Source of the DNA: F1-60-MAGs149 sp044369995
Lineage (GTDB): Bacteria; Actinomycetota; Thermoleophilia; Gaiellales; F1-60-MAGs149
Reading direction: 5' to 3'
Assembly (NCBI GenBank): GCA_044369995.1
Contig: JBILWG010000036.1
Coordinates: forward strand, 1-13,773
Length of the DNA: 13,773 bases
The translations under genes and the position numbers were made by a program. The notes beneath the pieces are model-generated. The model saw only the letters and a list, made by a program, of their open reading frames with translations, was not told the DNA's origin and did not search any database. This document shows, one piece after another, positions 13,565 to 13,773 of the stretch. Within the stretch, counting starts at the first letter, position 1; each line of letters starts with the position of its first letter.

Positions 13565-13773
13565 GTGGGCGCACGCCCGCTGCGGATCGCGTTCGACCTC
13601 TCCGCCACGCGCCTCGGCCAGGCTGGCGTGGCGCGCACCGCGCTGCAGCTCGCCGATGCGCTTGCCGACCGCACCGACGTGGATCTGCTGCGCATCGGCA
13701 TGGGCTCGACGCCAGCGGCGGGCACGACGGTGCGGCGCATGCTGGCGCTGCGGCTCGATCTGGCATGGGCAAC
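13565..13773 (+). CDS. N-terminus of a probable GT4-type glycosyltransferase (3' truncated)
   Basis: Starting at the GTG 2 nt after the proA stop, 69 codons run open to the window edge. The product begins MGARPLRIAFDLSATRLGQAGVARTALQLADALADRTDVDLL. This is the pattern of a GT4-type (glycosyltransferase group 1) N-terminal Rossmann half: a beta strand (RIAFDLS), a G-x-ARTALQLADAL loop-helix that meets the acceptor, then a second strand. Such enzymes move sugars from nucleotide sugars to lipids, proteins or other acceptors; substrate is unknown. There is no Shine-Dalgarno, so translation is probably coupled to proA. Only the start is visible and the family call rests on this stretch alone. Confidence 0.6.
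   Translation, partial: MGARPLRIAFDLSATRLGQAGVARTALQLADALADRTDVDLLRIGMGSTPAAGTTVRRMLALRLDLAWA

Noticed and set aside
11970..13772. 600-residue minus-strand open frame across proB and proA
   Set aside because: Antisense to two clear biosynthetic genes, no start context, biased composition.

Overview
The window is very GC-rich, densely coded DNA, most likely from a chromosome of a high-GC actinobacterium. A deep branch such as Thermoleophilia (Solirubrobacterales/Gaiellales) is my best guess. The evidence is a DUF3107 protein (an actinobacterial family), frequent GTG starts, short intergenic gaps and a distinctive REP-like palindrome. The lineage is inferred from gene content and not proven. 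I recognise no rRNA, tRNA, CRISPR array, prophage or transposase gene.

Layout. (1) 1-997, plus strand: the 3' end of an unrecognised gene overlaps a gene for a secreted protein of unknown function. (2) 1014-2633, minus strand: a two-gene operon of a SnoaL-like small protein and an FMO/CzcO-type flavoprotein monooxygenase. A strong Shine-Dalgarno and a 15-bp palindrome precede it. (3) 2728-2835: a pair of inverted REP-like units, forming a 37-bp perfect inverted repeat, lies just after the ychF stop codon. (4) 2838-6239, minus strand: a same-direction housekeeping cluster read as nicotinate phosphoribosyltransferase, methylmalonyl-CoA epimerase, DUF3107, PAP2 phosphatase and YchF. (5) 6307-9486: a hutD gene (plus) converges on hutH (minus), sharing a CTAG at the stops. 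hutH follows, 7 nt downstream, a lipoprotein substrate-binding protein that has no transporter partners here. (6) 9554-13773, plus strand: a class III aminotransferase, an overlapping 98-residue unknown, proB, proA and the start of a glycosyltransferase.

How the genes work together. proB and proA make glutamate-5-semialdehyde/pyrroline-5-carboxylate for proline. hutH opens histidine breakdown to glutamate, and HutD is an accessory protein of that pathway. The adjacent lipoprotein may capture a related ligand. The pncB-type gene serves NAD salvage, and the epimerase serves propionyl-CoA metabolism. No hutU/hutI, methylmalonyl-CoA mutase or ABC permease gene is in the window.

The points most worth following are the REP-like inverted pair, a recurring pattern of -10-like hexamers 6-8 nt before start codons that lack a Shine-Dalgarno (suggesting leaderless mRNAs), the orphan binding protein fused transcriptionally to hutH, a PAP2 gene with no conventional start codon for its conserved N-terminus, and the small unknown protein coupled to the aminotransferase. 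I did not find convincing evidence for a wholly new defence or mobile system.
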